NCBI RefSeq assembly: GCF_900096585.1
Contig: NZ_FMYH01000006.1
Coordinates: 186,001 to 250,000, forward strand
Direction of reading: 5' to 3'
From: Sanguibacter gelidistatuariae
GTDB taxonomy: Bacteria; Actinomycetota; Actinomycetes; Actinomycetales; Cellulomonadaceae
DNA: 64,000 nt
This document shows, piece by piece, positions 27,480-35,807 of the stretch (position 1 is the first letter of the stretch; each line of letters starts with the position of its first letter). Below the pieces are notes generated by a model. The model was not told where the DNA came from, did not search any database, and saw nothing but the letters and a program-made list of their open reading frames with translations. Made by a program: the position numbers and the translations under genes.

Positions 27480-28220
27480 GTGACTGCTCCCCTCGTTGCC
27501 TCCGGCGCGCGACAGCGCACCGTGACCCGCGCCATCGTCGCCGTCTTCGCGGCGGTCTCCCTCGTGCATCTGGGGGCCCAGCTCGCCGACCTGGAGAGGC
27601 TCGCCCAGGTGTCTCAGTGGCTGCTCATGCCGCTCCTGGCGCTGGCCCTCGCCGCAGCGACGGCGGGCGCCCCACGCGGCCGCCTCATCCGCCTCACGCT
27701 GGTCTCGCTCGCCTTCTCCTGGCTCGGGGACACCGCCCCCGATCTAGCACCCGAGGGCGCCAGCTTCATCGTCATGATCGCCTTCTTCCTCGTGGCCCAG
27801 GTGGTCTTCGTCGCAGCCTTCTGGCCCTTCCGGCGCGCAAGCGTGCTCTCCCCCGCCTACCCTGCCCGACGCCGATGGCTCGCCGTCCCCTATCTCCTCG
27901 CCCTGGTCGCCCTCGTCGTCACGTGCGCGCCGGGGGCGGGGTCCCTGCTCGTACCGGTGATCGTCTACGGGACGACGCTCGCGCTCATGGCGGCTCTGGC
28001 GACCGGCGTCGGCCGTCTCGTGGCGATCGGCGGGGCGATCTTTGTCGTCTCGGACTCGCTCATCGCGCTCAACGCCTTCGTGGACGGCTGGTCGCTCCCA
28101 GGGCAGGGGTTCTGGGTCATGGTCACGTACATCGCGGCGCAGACGCTCATCGTGGTCGGGGTGGTGGGCGAGGGGCGTCGTGAAGGACCAGTCAGGGCTG
28201 GTGTCGCGGCCGCAGGCTGA
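27480..28220 (+). CDS. YhhN-family lysoplasmalogenase
   Basis: A 246-residue membrane protein with about eight helices of the YhhN/TMEM86 family, which hydrolyse the vinyl-ether bond of lysoplasmalogens. The conserved polar intramembrane motifs are LVSLAFSWLGDTAPD and GGAIFVVSDSLIALNAF. I chose GTG at 27480 because GGAG lies 6 nt upstream; an ATG at 27468 would add four residues. The 3' end overlaps the convergent XRE gene by 29 bp. The role in a bacterium is not clear. Confidence 0.87.
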   Translation: MTAPLVASGARQRTVTRAIVAVFAAVSLVHLGAQLADLERLAQVSQWLLMPLLALALAAATAGAPRGRLIRLTLVSLAFSWLGDTAPDLAPEGASFIVMIAFFLVAQVVFVAAFWPFRRASVLSPAYPARRRWLAVPYLLALVALVVTCAPGAGSLLVPVIVYGTTLALMAALATGVGRLVAIGGAIFVVSDSLIALNAFVDGWSLPGQGFWVMVTYIAAQTLIVVGVVGEGRREGPVRAGVAAAG

Positions 28221-28446
28221 GGAGATCGCCGGGCTCGCAGTCGAGGGCCCGGCAGATCGCAGTGAGGGTCGTGAAGCGGATCGCGCGGGCGCGGTCGTTC
28301 TTGAGCACCGAGAGGTTCGCGACGGTGATCCCGGACCGGGCGGCGAGCTCGACGAGGGTCATGCCACGGGCTATGAGCAGCTCGTCCAGGTGACAGACGA
28401 CGAGGTGGTCCTCGCCGTCGGCGGACTCGTCTGTGCGAGCCGGCAC
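28192..28446 (-). CDS. XRE-family HTH regulator (YozG-like)
   Basis: An 84-residue protein that is almost entirely one helix-turn-helix domain: LDELLIARGMTLVELAARSGITVANLSVLKNDRARAIRFTTLTAICRALDCEPGDLL. Small XRE proteins of this type are regularly coupled to DUF2975 membrane proteins, and here the DUF2975 stop is 3 bp upstream on the same strand. It probably represses its own operon through the palindrome at 29169-29187. The C-terminal tail is short and basic. Confidence 0.92.
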   Translation of the reverse strand: MPARTDESADGEDHLVVCHLDELLIARGMTLVELAARSGITVANLSVLKNDRARAIRFTTLTAICRALDCEPGDLLSLRPRHQP

Positions 28447-28449
28447 GAC

Positions 28450-29139
28450 TCAGACCAGCCCGTCGGAGTCGCGGGCCAGCTGCTCCCCGGAGCGGAAGGC
28501 TGCAGCGACCACCAGGACGAGCGCCGCGACGAGCAAGGGTTCGAGCGTGAGCTGCGGCGTCGTCGAGAAGATCCCGTCGTCGGCGAGGCCGAGCCGTTCC
28601 AGGACGCGGACACCGGCGATCTGGGGCAGCAACGGGGCGAGCGACCCCGCGACGGCGATCACCAGGGCGAGCAGGGAGAGTCTGCGGGCATTCCCGGTTG
28701 CGAACGGCGAGCCCGCCGCGACGCTGAGCAGGATAGGTCGCAGCAGCATCGCGCCGGCCAGCAGTGCGAGGCCGCCCACGAGCACGTCCCCGCGGCTGAG
28801 GAACTGCTCGAGGTAGGTCGAGCCCCAGGCCGCGACGGTGACCTGACCGCCGTCGCCGGTCCCGAATCCCGCGGGCGGAAGAGTGGTAATCCACCCGTCC
28901 TCGATCTGGACACCCTCGATGGCGAGCTGGACGCTGTCCCAGCTTCCGTCGTCGGGCAGGAGGGTGACCGGGACGTGGACCGTGGCCGGGACGATGGTGA
29001 GGGAGTTGACGGCGTAGATCACCCCGGAGCCCCCCGCGACCACCCCGATGAGAAGGATGAGTCCGGCCAGCACCCGGATCCAGCGCGCGGAGCGGGGCTG
29101 TGCCTCGTGGAGGGCGGGGACCTCGGATGTGTACGCCAT
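28450..29139 (-). CDS. DUF2975 membrane protein
   Basis: A 229-residue protein with four predicted membrane helices and a loop of about 70 residues after the first helix (NSLTIVPATVHVPVTLLPDDG...). DUF2975 proteins have no assigned function; they are usually paired with a downstream small XRE regulator, as here. CAGGAG precedes the ATG with good spacing. The first gene of a two-gene operon starting just downstream of a palindromic site. Confidence 0.87.
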   Translation of the reverse strand: MAYTSEVPALHEAQPRSARWIRVLAGLILLIGVVAGGSGVIYAVNSLTIVPATVHVPVTLLPDDGSWDSVQLAIEGVQIEDGWITTLPPAGFGTGDGGQVTVAAWGSTYLEQFLSRGDVLVGGLALLAGAMLLRPILLSVAAGSPFATGNARRLSLLALVIAVAGSLAPLLPQIAGVRVLERLGLADDGIFSTTPQLTLEPLLVAALVLVVAAAFRSGEQLARDSDGLV

Positions 29140-29168
29140 GTTGGGCTCCTGGGATCGACCGGATGGGG

Positions 29169-29187
29169 CATATCGATTATCGAGATG
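29169..29187. promoter_or_regulatory. Palindromic operator candidate for the XRE/DUF2975 operon
   Basis: CATATCGATTATCGAGATG is a 19-nt inverted repeat centred on one base, with eight of nine pairs matching and a perfect TCGAT-T-ATCGA core. It ends 30 bp upstream of the DUF2975 start, where it would overlap the transcription start. The nearest encoded DNA-binding protein is the XRE regulator of the same operon. Confidence 0.65.
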
Positions 29188-29266
29188 ACCCTAGTCGAGC
29201 GCGGCGCGTGTGTACAGGACGCGCTGCGGGTCCCAGCCGGCAGGTTGCCGGGCGCTCCTTCTGGCG

Positions 29267-30946
29267 TCAGTCGCGCACCGACCGCAACATCTCCGATGTC
29301 GGCGCCGGCACCGGGCCGGACGAGCGCATGGCGTGGCTGCGGGCGTGCGCGACCGCCGCATCGAGGTCGGTGAACAGGTGGTTGCGGTGGCGCAGCGAGG
29401 CGATCACCCCGACCGTGTCGGCCAGGCGCTGGTGGTGCGGCTGGATCCCCTTGACGAGGACAGTCACGCCGCGTCGTTCGAGGGCCTGGATCATCTCGGT
29501 GACGACGCGCGCCCCGGTGGCATCGAGCACCTGCAGCTGGGACATCCGCAGGATGACCACCGACACGTCCTCGATCCCGGTGACCACGTCGTGCATGCGG
29601 TCGGCGGCGCCGAAGAACAGGGCGCCGTCGAGCCGGAGGAGGGCGATGCAGGCATCCTCGGGATGCTGGGCGCCGGGAAGCGACTCGCGATGGACCGTAC
29701 CCGAGCGCGCCAGCGTCCGCAGCGCAAAGAAGGCCGCGACGGCGATGCCGATCCCGACAGCGACGATGAGATCGAAGGAGACCGTGATGACGGCGGTCAC
29801 GACAAAGACGACCGCGTCGGAGCGGCTCGACCTGAGGACGCTGCGGACGGTCGTCCTGGAGACCATCCGGCACGCGGTGACCATGAGCACACCTGCCAGT
29901 GCGGCCAGGGGAATCTCCGAGACGACGCCGGCGGCCAGGTAGACGACCCCGAGGAGGCTGGCCGCGTGCACGATCGAGGCGAGGCGGCTGCGTCCGCCCG
30001 ACCGGACGTTGACGGCGGTCCGCGCGATGGCACCGGTTGCGGGCATGCCGCCGAACATGCCGGAGGCGATCGAGGCGAGCCCTTGTCCGACGAGCTCACG
30101 ATCGGCGTCGTAGCGCCCGGTGTCCGCCATCGACGCGGCCACCCGAGCCGAGAGCAACGACTCGACCGCAGCGAGCACGGCGACGGCGCACGCCGGCCCG
30201 AGGAGCGCACTGAAGTCCGCCGTGGTCATCGCCGGGAGCCCCGGGGCGGGCAGCGAGCTCGGCAGGGCGCCGATCCGGGTCAGCGAGATCCCGGCGATGC
30301 TCACCAGGACCGAGACGACGACGATCCCCACGATCGATCCGGGCAGCTGCGGGTGCACGCGCGGCGCGAACACCATGATCACGGCGACCAGCGCCACGGC
30401 CGCGACGGACCAGAGCGCCTGGGGTCCGCTCACCTGCCCCAGCGACTGCACGGCAGAGACGATCGCGTTGGTGCTCGCGCCCGCGTGGGCGCCGACTGCG
30501 GAGGGCACCTGCTGGGCGAAGATGATCACGGCGATCCCGAGGGTGAACCCTTCGATCACGGGCCAGGGGATATAGGAGACGACGCGACCCAGGCGCAGCA
30601 GCCCCGCAACGACGACGATCGTCCCAGCCATGAGACTGACGACGGCGATCGCCCCGGGTCCGTGGGAGGCGACGATCGGGCCGAGCACAACGACCATCGC
30701 TCCGGTCGGACCGGACACCTGGACGTTGGAGCCGCCGAACACTGCCGCGACGACGCCGGCGACGATCGCGGTGACGAGGCCGCTCGCGGCTCCGGCGCCG
30801 GAGCTCACGCCGAAGGCCAGGGCGAGCGGGAGCGCAATGATCGCGACCGTGATCCCGGCGATCAGGTCACCGCGCCAGGTGCGGGGCACCGAGCGGTAGT
30901 CCTTCCACGTCGGCAGGAGTGAGGTGACGCGGCGGGAGGCGGTCAT
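29267..30946 (-). CDS. SulP-family anion transporter with STAS domain
   Basis: A 559-residue membrane protein. Its N-terminal transmembrane domain carries the SulP repeats (WRGDLIAGITVAIIALPLALAFGVSSGAGAASGLVTAIVAG), followed by a C-terminal STAS domain (about residues 430-530: VVILRMSQLQVLDATGARVVTEMIQALERRGVTVLVKG). Substrates in the family include sulfate, bicarbonate and dicarboxylates and cannot be assigned here. Its start overlaps the stop of the ArsR-type regulator by 4 bp, so it is the second gene of that operon. Confidence 0.93.
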   Translation of the reverse strand: MTASRRVTSLLPTWKDYRSVPRTWRGDLIAGITVAIIALPLALAFGVSSGAGAASGLVTAIVAGVVAAVFGGSNVQVSGPTGAMVVVLGPIVASHGPGAIAVVSLMAGTIVVVAGLLRLGRVVSYIPWPVIEGFTLGIAVIIFAQQVPSAVGAHAGASTNAIVSAVQSLGQVSGPQALWSVAAVALVAVIMVFAPRVHPQLPGSIVGIVVVSVLVSIAGISLTRIGALPSSLPAPGLPAMTTADFSALLGPACAVAVLAAVESLLSARVAASMADTGRYDADRELVGQGLASIASGMFGGMPATGAIARTAVNVRSGGRSRLASIVHAASLLGVVYLAAGVVSEIPLAALAGVLMVTACRMVSRTTVRSVLRSSRSDAVVFVVTAVITVSFDLIVAVGIGIAVAAFFALRTLARSGTVHRESLPGAQHPEDACIALLRLDGALFFGAADRMHDVVTGIEDVSVVILRMSQLQVLDATGARVVTEMIQALERRGVTVLVKGIQPHHQRLADTVGVIASLRHRNHLFTDLDAAVAHARSHAMRSSGPVPAPTSEMLRSVRD

Positions 30947-31428
30947 CTCGGCATCGGCATCTGGGTGAGGCTCTGGGTGGGGGCTTCTGCGCTGCTCACG
31001 GTCGAGACCAGCTGATCGTGGGTGCGCTCGAGGATCTTGATGAGCAGCGCTCGTGAGACCGACATGAGGTCGGCCACCTCGGGGAAGGCGAGCCGGTAGA
31101 AGACTTGGCTCGCCCGACGCTCGGCGACGACAAGATTGTGCCGACGCAGCACCGAGAGGTGCTGCGAGAGGTGCGACGCCTCCAGGCCCGTGTCCGCGAT
31201 GAGGTCGGCGACGGAGACGTCGTCGGGCGCGGCCGACAGGACCTCCAGGACGCGCACCCGGACGGGGTGAGAGACCCCCTTGAAGAGGTTGGCCTTGACC
31301 TCGTAGAGCGGGCGATGGGCGTCGGAGAAGTCATCGATGCCGATCTCCTGGGACGTCACCTCAGGCCCGGTCGCGCCCGCGGGGCTGACCATCAGGGGAC
31401 GAGCGTCGTTGGTGGGTCGCACCGGCAT
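30943..31428 (-). CDS. ArsR-family winged-helix regulator
   Basis: A 161-residue ArsR/SmtB-type repressor. The winged helix spans roughly residues 40-125 (KANLFKGVSHPVRVRVLEVLSAAPDDVSVADLIADTGLEASHLSQHLSVLRRHNLVVAERRASQVFYRLAFPEV). There is no ELCVCDL cysteine metal site, so the signal is probably not thiol-bound arsenic or cadmium. It controls the downstream SulP gene with which it overlaps, presumably through the palindrome at 31453-31466. The N-terminal 35 residues are unconserved; a later start is possible. Confidence 0.92.
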   Translation of the reverse strand: MPVRPTNDARPLMVSPAGATGPEVTSQEIGIDDFSDAHRPLYEVKANLFKGVSHPVRVRVLEVLSAAPDDVSVADLIADTGLEASHLSQHLSVLRRHNLVVAERRASQVFYRLAFPEVADLMSVSRALLIKILERTHDQLVSTVSSAEAPTQSLTQMPMPR

Positions 31429-31452
31429 TGCTTGCGCCTCTCATTTGCGGAT

Positions 31453-31466
31453 TGATGACTTCATCA
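31453..31466. promoter_or_regulatory. Palindrome upstream of the ArsR/SulP operon
   Basis: TGATGACTTCATCA has six complementary base pairs on each side of a central CT, 24 bp upstream of the ArsR-family start. Size and position fit an ArsR autoregulatory operator. Confidence 0.55.
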
Positions 31467-31826
31467 TATCGTCAACTCGTGAGAACGGTGTTGGGACCAT
31501 TGGCCCGGTCGGCGATCTGGCGGCGATCTGGCGGGGGCCTGCAGGGCCGAAGTCCACGCCGATTCTTGTAGGCGCCTCGTCCGCGGGCTTCCATGCGATG
31601 CGCTTGGCACACTTTTTCTCACCTCGCCTCCCCTGTACGCCGGCGTGCGGCCTCGTCGCAGAATGTCAGCCCCTCGGCGTAGCGTCGGTTCATGGAAAGG
31701 GACCGGATGCGCGACGGCAATGTCGGGCCTGGGCGGGTGGGTCCGGTGGGTGTGCCGGGCATCGCGTCCTTCGTCGCGTCTCGACTAGTTCGAATGGTCT
31801 CGCCATAAAATGTCAGTGGTCGAATG

Positions 31827-31832
31827 TAGGTT
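31827..31832 (+). promoter_or_regulatory. Leaderless -10 of the DUF222 gene
   Basis: TAGGTT, then 6 nt, then the ATG at 31839. There is no purine-rich ribosome-binding site upstream. Confidence 0.45.
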
Positions 31833-31838
31833 CTGATC

Positions 31839-33458
31839 ATGGTTGAGAACCTGAGCTTCGACGACGAAGACGCCCCCGGTGATACCGCCACGGCGGAGCT
31901 GCTGGCGGCCATCGTCACTGCGGACCAGATGATCAATTCCATGACGGCCATGCGCACCACCCTCATCGAGACGCTGCGCACGTCGTCCCTGACCCCGACC
32001 GAGCTCATGATGGCCCCCGGCGACCCGAACCTGGACATGGTGTCAGTGACCGCGGAGCTGGCCTGCGCCCTGCACCTACCCCACACCACCGCCGCGCACC
32101 TGCTCGACGACGCCCGCGTCCTGGCCACCGAGCTCCGCGCGACCGCCGCCGCGCTCACGCAAGGGTCAATCACCTACCGCCACGCCCAGGTGATGATCAA
32201 CCACATCGCCGACCTGAACCCCCACGCCCGGGCCCGAGCGGAGACGACCCTCATCCCCCGCGCCAAGCACCTCACCGTGTCGGTGTTCAAGCGGGCCGCA
32301 GTCCGCGAACGCGACCGCCTCGACCCCCTCCCCCTCACCGTTCGCCACGAGGAGGCCGCGATCGGGCGCACCGTGCTGCTCGAGGCTGACCTGGACGGCA
32401 TGGCGTGGCTCCACGCCCACCTACCCGCCACCACAGCCACCGCCATCTTCAACCGATTGTCCGACGGTGCAGCCGCGTTGGCCCACCCCGACGACCCACG
32501 CACCCTCCCCCAGCTCCGCACCGACATCCTCGCCGCACTCACCCTCGACGACGACGCCCACGACGCCTTCCACCAGGCGCTCGGCAGAGACTCAGACGGC
32601 TGCGGGTGCGGCCACGACGGCAGCGGCAGCGGCAGCGGCAGCATCGATGACGGCGACCGCGGCGAAGGCGGCGGCGCTGGTCCTGGGACGTCCAGGCGTC
32701 CTGGAGAGAGTCTCCAGGGCGCCGGTGCCCGGCTCATGCGTCAGACCTTGCGCGGCATCCGACCCACCGTCGCCATCACCGTCCCGGTCCTGACCCTCCT
32801 GGGCGGAGACGAACCCGGCGAGCTCGAAGGCTACGGACCCATCGACCCCGACACCGCCCGCGAGCTGTGCGGAAGAGCCCCGTCATTCCTGCGGATCCTC
32901 ACCCACCCCCACACGAGCGCCATCCTCGGCGTCGACCGCGACCGCTACACAGTCCCCGCCGACCTCAAAGCCTGGCTCCGCCTCCGCGACGAACACTGCC
33001 GATTCCCCGGCTGCGCCCGCAGAGCCACCCGCTGCGAAACCGACCACGTCACCGACTGGGCACTAGGCGGCACCACCGACCAAACCAACATCATCCACCT
33101 CTGCACCAAACACCACCATATGAGACACCGCACCCACTGGCACTCCGACGTCATCACCACCCCACCCGGCAACACCCCCGAGAACCCCGAGAACCCCGGC
33201 AGACCAGGCGGACCGGATCGTCAGAGTGGCCCCGGCGGCCCGAACCGGAAAGCCGGACCCCTCGGCGCCAGCGTGCGCTGGACCGCACCCTCAGGACGGA
33301 CCTACATCACCCACGACGCACTCACCGAACGCGGCACCGGCACCGGCACCGGCACCGGCACCGGCACCGGCACCGGCACTAAACCTGACCAGGAAACCGA
33401 CCCACCACCAGACACACCCGCGGAACCTGCCAGGTTCCCCGAGACCCCACCGTTCTAG
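31839..33458 (+). CDS. DUF222 / HNH endonuclease-like protein
   Basis: A 539-residue protein with an N-terminal DUF222 domain (about residues 15-330, including LARALHLP-type and TYRHAQVMINHI segments) and a C-terminal HNH nuclease motif near residue 385-430: DEHCRFPGCARRATRCETDHVTDWALGGTTDQTNIIHLCTKHHHMRHR. Such genes are multicopy and widespread in actinobacteria and are suspected mobile or phage-related endonucleases; their role is unproven. The C-terminus continues into a Pro/Gly-rich tail with (Gly-Thr)8 encoded by a hexanucleotide repeat, and codon usage there is unlike the core. Confidence 0.88.
   Translation: MVENLSFDDEDAPGDTATAELLAAIVTADQMINSMTAMRTTLIETLRTSSLTPTELMMAPGDPNLDMVSVTAELACALHLPHTTAAHLLDDARVLATELRATAAALTQGSITYRHAQVMINHIADLNPHARARAETTLIPRAKHLTVSVFKRAAVRERDRLDPLPLTVRHEEAAIGRTVLLEADLDGMAWLHAHLPATTATAIFNRLSDGAAALAHPDDPRTLPQLRTDILAALTLDDDAHDAFHQALGRDSDGCGCGHDGSGSGSGSIDDGDRGEGGGAGPGTSRRPGESLQGAGARLMRQTLRGIRPTVAITVPVLTLLGGDEPGELEGYGPIDPDTARELCGRAPSFLRILTHPHTSAILGVDRDRYTVPADLKAWLRLRDEHCRFPGCARRATRCETDHVTDWALGGTTDQTNIIHLCTKHHHMRHRTHWHSDVITTPPGNTPENPENPGRPGGPDRQSGPGGPNRKAGPLGASVRWTAPSGRTYITHDALTERGTGTGTGTGTGTGTGTKPDQETDPPPDTPAEPARFPETPPF
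33333..33380 (+). repeat. Eight-copy GGCACC hexanucleotide repeat
   Basis: Seven perfect GGCACC units and a final GGCACT in the 3' part of the DUF222 gene, encoding Gly-Thr eight times. The period of six keeps the frame, so copy-number slippage would lengthen or shorten the tail without truncation. Confidence 0.9.
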
Positions 33459-33558
33459 ACGTCAAGGCTCCGCAGAGAGCAGCGCCCTGGTGCAATGGCG
33501 CTGCGGAAGCCGCGTTGTAGGCTCGGCCGAGGCGCGACGGACAGCTGAGGTGGCCCAG

Positions 33559-34249
33559 ATGACGGCGATGGAGACGACGACCGACGCACAAGTGGCCGCG
33601 GTGATGGCCGAACTGGCTGCACTCGACGATCCGAGGGTCCGTCTGGTGAACGCCAAGCACAGCGACGACCACGGAGTGAACCTCGGCAAGCTTCGTGCGA
33701 TCGCCAAGCGGCTCAAGACCCAACAAGACCTAGCGCGCGAGCTGTGGGACACCGACGACACCGCGGCGCGGCTGCTGGCGCTCCTCATCTGCCGTCCCAA
33801 GTCCTTCGGGCGTGACGAGCTGGACACCATGCTGCGCCAGGCGCGCACCCCCCAAGGTGCACAACTGGCTGGTCAACTACGTGGTGAAGATGAACCCCCA
33901 CGCCGAGGAACTTCGCGTCGCCTGGTTCGCTGATCCGGATCCCGTGGTGGCAAGCGCCGGATGGGCGCTGACCACCGAACGTGTGGCAAGGAGGCCTGAG
34001 GGCCTCAGTCTCCCTGCACTGCTGGACACCATCGAGGCGGAGATGACGGACGCCCCTGACCGCCTGCAGTGGGCAATGAACCACTGCCTGGCCCAGATCG
34101 GGATCGAGCACGCCGAGCATCGGGTACGCGCCCTCAACATCGGGGAGCGCCTGGAGGTCCTCAAGGACTATCCGACGCCCCCGAACTGCACCTCGCCGTT
34201 CGCGCCCATCTGGATCACTGAGATGGTGTTCCGGCAAGGCGGCAGATAG
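33559..34249 (+). pseudogene. DNA alkylation repair (AlkD-like) gene with a 1-bp frameshift
   Basis: Two frames together encode one HEAT-repeat-like alkylation repair protein of about 229 residues. Codons 1-98 read MTAMETTTDAQVAAVMAELAAL...DELDTMLRQARTP; the second frame continues directly with KVHNWLVNYVVKMNPHAEELRVAWFADPDPVVASAGWALTTERV to ITEMVFRQGGR. The break is a run of six C at 33848-33853; five C would restore one continuous frame. Everything else, including codon usage, looks intact, so this is either a very recent inactivation or a homopolymer sequencing error. The in-frame first part alone would end at 33933 after about 25 unrelated residues. Confidence 0.88.
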
Positions 34250-34741
34250 ATGCGGCTCGAGTCCAGCGACGGAACCGCGTTCGACCTGAGCTTGCTGAGA
34301 TACCAGTTCGGCACCTCAGGGATGCGATTGGACTGGGACGCGAATTGGCTGGTCGTCGCCGCGACCATCGCGCTCCCCGACAGCCGGTCGTGGTCATTCG
34401 TCGATCCCTGCCTCGCGACATGGGAAGCGCGGGAGCTGGAAGGGTGGTTCCGTGGCGTGCTGTCCGGGATCGTCGAACCCGCCCCATTCGTCGGCGGTGA
34501 CGATGAGCACCTGCTGTCGTTCACTGAGCCGAATCTCGCGGTCAGCTTGGCGCGTCGCGACGCAGATTCTGTGACCATCCGGGTGCACCTCTCGCTCGAG
34601 GCTGAGCCGCCTTGGCTCACCGGCTACGCCGATGGCGGCGACCTGTATAGCTACTTCGTCGAGATCTCCTCGTCGCTCAACGATCTCGCCAGTGCGACAG
34701 AGGCCTGGGCTCTCGACGTTGCCGCCTTCCCTGAACGCTGA
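34250..34741 (+). CDS. Small protein resembling WapI-type immunity proteins
   Basis: A 163-residue cytosolic protein beginning MRLESSDGTAFDLSLLRYQF, with Trp-rich segments (LDWDANWLVVAA, SWSFVDPCLATWEARELEGWF) and a C-terminal LSFTEPNLAVSLARRD...VRVHLSLEAEPPWL. The pattern resembles proteins annotated as WapI-family immunity proteins, but no toxin gene is near, and I treat the assignment as tentative. Its ATG follows the stop of the alkylation-repair gene without a gap, so the two are co-transcribed. Confidence 0.65.
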   Translation: MRLESSDGTAFDLSLLRYQFGTSGMRLDWDANWLVVAATIALPDSRSWSFVDPCLATWEARELEGWFRGVLSGIVEPAPFVGGDDEHLLSFTEPNLAVSLARRDADSVTIRVHLSLEAEPPWLTGYADGGDLYSYFVEISSSLNDLASATEAWALDVAAFPER

Positions 34742-34911
34742 CGCGCAGGGGTCTCATCAGCGCTGCTCAATTCGCCCTGCAGAGACGTGCGCGAATGCGC
34801 AGAGGCACCCATGAACAGTCGATTACGAGTCGATTGATTACGGATCGCCTCGCCAAGCACTCCCCGGGTCAGTCCCGGTCGATACGAGACGCACCTACGA
34901 CCCGACGAGCC

Positions 34912-35727
34912 TCAGCTTCCCAGCTCGCCCAGCACCGCGTCCGTGAACACGGGCCAGACCTCCGCGGCCCACGGGCCGAAGTTGCGGTCGGTGAGCGCGA
35001 CGCACGCCACCTGCGCCTGGGGGTCCACCCACACGAACGTTCCCGCCTGGCCGAAGTGGCCGAAGGTCTGCGGCGAGCTCGACGACCCGGTCCAGTGCGG
35101 GGACTTGCCGTCCCGGATCTCGAAGCCTAAGCCCCAGTCGTTGGGATCCTGGCGGCCAAAGCCGGGAAGCACGCCCTTGCGCCCCGGGAAGGCGACCGTG
35201 GTCGCCTCGGTGAGCGTCGCCCGGTGCAGCAGCCTCGGGTTCTGCAGCTCGGCGGCGAACGCCGCCAGGTCACCGGCGGTCGAACTCGCTCCGGCTGCCG
35301 GGGACCCCGCGAAGTCCGTCGACTCCATGCCGAGCGGCAGGAGCACGGCCTCGCGGACGTAGGCAGCGAAGTCGATCCCCGAACGTTCGGCAATCACCTC
35401 GGCAAGGACCTCGAAGCCCGCGTTGGAGTAGATCCGCCGGTCCCCCGGGGTGGCACGGATCGTGCGCTCGGCGAAGTCGTAGCCTGCGGTGTGCGCCAGG
35501 AGGTGGCGGATCGTCGCGCCCTCGGGGCCGGCCGCATCGTCGAGCTCGACGGCCCCCTCCTCGACGGCGACCAGCGCCGCATACGCGGTGAGCAGCTTGG
35601 TGACGGAGGCAAGACGGTAGACCCGGTCCTGATCACCATGAGCGGCCAGGGTCTCCCCCGCCGCCGAGATCACCGCCACAGAGGCGTTCGTGACGGGCCA
35701 GGACTCGATCAGTTCGACGCTGCGCAT
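34912..35727 (-). CDS. Serine hydrolase of the class C beta-lactamase fold
   Basis: A 271-residue protein with the penicillin-recognising enzyme motifs: S41-V-T-K44 (nucleophile and general base), Y100-S-N102, and HFGQAGT near residue 228 in place of KTG. There is no signal peptide, so it is probably cytosolic and acts as an esterase or D-amino-acid peptidase rather than a beta-lactamase. It lies 71 bp downstream of the aldolase gene on the same strand. Confidence 0.88.
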   Translation of the reverse strand: MRSVELIESWPVTNASVAVISAAGETLAAHGDQDRVYRLASVTKLLTAYAALVAVEEGAVELDDAAGPEGATIRHLLAHTAGYDFAERTIRATPGDRRIYSNAGFEVLAEVIAERSGIDFAAYVREAVLLPLGMESTDFAGSPAAGASSTAGDLAAFAAELQNPRLLHRATLTEATTVAFPGRKGVLPGFGRQDPNDWGLGFEIRDGKSPHWTGSSSSPQTFGHFGQAGTFVWVDPQAQVACVALTDRNFGPWAAEVWPVFTDAVLGELGS

Positions 35728-35762
35728 GTACCGACCCTAGGACATCGGCGAGCAGCTCCGGT

Positions 35763-35807
35763 GTGGTGTCAGCCAAAGTGGTGTCAGCCAGAGCGACCTC
35801 AGCCGGA
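35763..35807 (-). repeat. Three 15-bp tandem repeats across the aldolase stop
   Basis: Two copies of GTGGTGTCAGCCARA and a third diverged copy lie between the aldolase stop (inside the third unit) and the serine hydrolase start. In another minus-strand frame they would encode repeated Leu-Ala-Asp-Thr-Thr. Confidence 0.7.

Larger units (their letters stand above)
31429..31838. other. 410-bp intergenic region with operator and duplicated gene-start motif
   Basis: The part next to the ArsR gene holds the palindrome TGATGACTTCATCA. The middle shows no convincing gene. Two similar segments, at about 31661-31694 and 31807-31841, both read AATGTCAG...TAG...ATGG; the second is the start of the DUF222 gene and the first begins a 38-codon open frame (31692-31808) that ends just before it. 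The first may be a relic of another DUF222 gene start. Confidence 0.6.

Noticed and set aside
31692-31808. 38-codon open frame with a TAGCGT -10 six nt upstream
   Set aside because: Not called as a gene: translation has no similarity I recognise and it is better explained as part of a duplicated start region.
33333-33380. Possible CRISPR-like array (short repeated units)
   Set aside because: Units are 6 bp and contiguous with no spacers; it is a coding microsatellite. No cas genes occur in the window, and the RecB/Cas4-like gene at 13122 belongs to the trmI neighbourhood.
34912-35727. Beta-lactamase resistance gene
   Set aside because: SxxK and YSN motifs are present, but there is no signal peptide and the third motif is HxG, which suits esterase or peptidase-like family members better.
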